Assembly: GCF_021155775.2 (NCBI RefSeq)
Contig: NC_060236.1
Location: 24,008,238-24,072,237, forward strand
DNA from: Neodiprion pinetum
Lineage: Eukaryota; Arthropoda; Insecta; Hymenoptera; Diprionidae
Length of the DNA stretch: 64,000 bases
Direction: 5' to 3'
Numbering within the stretch: position 1 is the stretch's first letter; each line of letters starts with the position of its first letter. A model generated the notes under the pieces. The model was not told the DNA's origin. It saw only the letters and a program-made list of their open reading frames with translations, and made no database searches. Shown one piece after another: positions 63,471 through 64,000 of this stretch. Both the position numbers and the translations under genes were made by a program.

Positions 63471-64000
63471 CGACGGATTCACATTCGGTATACGGTGTTG
63501 TTTAGAAAGGTTTTATTATTAGGGATCCTCAAATCATTTGTAATGGAAAACGACCGGCACACAAAGGATGAATTCAAAACGAACGTGGCGGAAGCTCGGA
63601 GAATTCCACGAAACTTCCGATTCCTTGACTCGCCAATTCTGAATTTCACGAGGGGAGCGAACTTCGCGGAGCACCACAAGGACCGGCGTTCGGAGTTCAA
63701 ACTGCTTCGTCGGCGTGGTCAGCGACGTTGGGTTTTCTTTACTCCCACCCATCTGGACGAGGAACTAGACCTCTTTCCAGCTGCTCTAAATCGGTTAACA
63801 GGCATCGCATGCTATACTCGTGTATACATGTGGCAATCAATCTCTCAAAGCCACTCGCATACTTGCCAAATTTACGCGTATATATGTGATATACGTATAT
63901 ATATATCATATATAGTATATATATATATGCATGCATCCGCATTCACGTCTGCATGAATTCTGCCGAGTTTCGTCGCGTCGCCTCAAGCCAACCGCCTTAA
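63471..64000. other. Sequence upstream of the arrestin-domain gene
   Basis: No gene can be supported. A plus-strand frame at 63495-63956 runs into a (TA)n-rich tract at about 63892-63927 and has no family motif. The region may hold promoter elements of the minus-strand arrestin-domain gene. Confidence 0.5.

Noticed and set aside
63495..63956. 153-codon plus-strand frame at the right edge
   Set aside because: It runs into a TA-repeat tract, has no domain and overlaps the likely promoter side of the arrestin-domain gene.

Overview
The window looks like nuclear DNA of an insect. The genes have several short introns with GT-AG splice sites, long AT-rich gene-free stretches separate them, and small non-autonomous DNA transposons are scattered throughout. 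A hymenopteran is my best guess, but that rests on general character and is inference.

Left part, 1-49.4 kb. I can support only one coding exon, at 17758-18844 on the minus strand. It encodes the N-terminal 362 residues of a probable homeobox-type transcription factor, with polyQ, polyN, an eh1-like repressor motif (HRISDIL) and a PLNLT motif. Its DNA-binding domain is not visible in the window. A GC-rich, purine/pyrimidine-skewed block lies on its 5' side (20.6-21.2 kb). The rest of this part is gene-free sequence carrying transposon copies: a ~428-bp family with TA target sites (MITE-A, six copies and two terminal fragments), a foldback family (FB-B, two copies), two further foldback elements (FB-C, FB-D), a smaller hairpin, a 10-bp-period satellite at 32.5-33.2 kb, and two ~30-base poly-G tracts.

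Right part, 49.4-63.4 kb, is the gene cluster. In order: a mitochondrial GrpE co-chaperone (plus strand, first coding exon not found); Mlh1, the MutL mismatch-repair subunit (minus strand, nine exons, complete, 824 aa), convergent with GrpE; a small uncharacterised two-exon gene (minus, 136 aa); a decayed plus-strand gene with two TIR-like segments, apparently a relict MyD88-like or other TIR adaptor; and an arrestin-domain-containing protein (minus, six exons, 411 aa). The four genes that look intact are housekeeping or regulatory in type and show no operon-like link. I joined exons by requiring canonical splice signals, matching intron phase and continuous family motifs; no transcript evidence was available.

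The most unusual items are the disrupted tandem-TIR locus at 58.4-60.2 kb, the helically phased 10-bp repeat array with its flanking direct repeats, and the set of palindromic elements at 38-42 kb.
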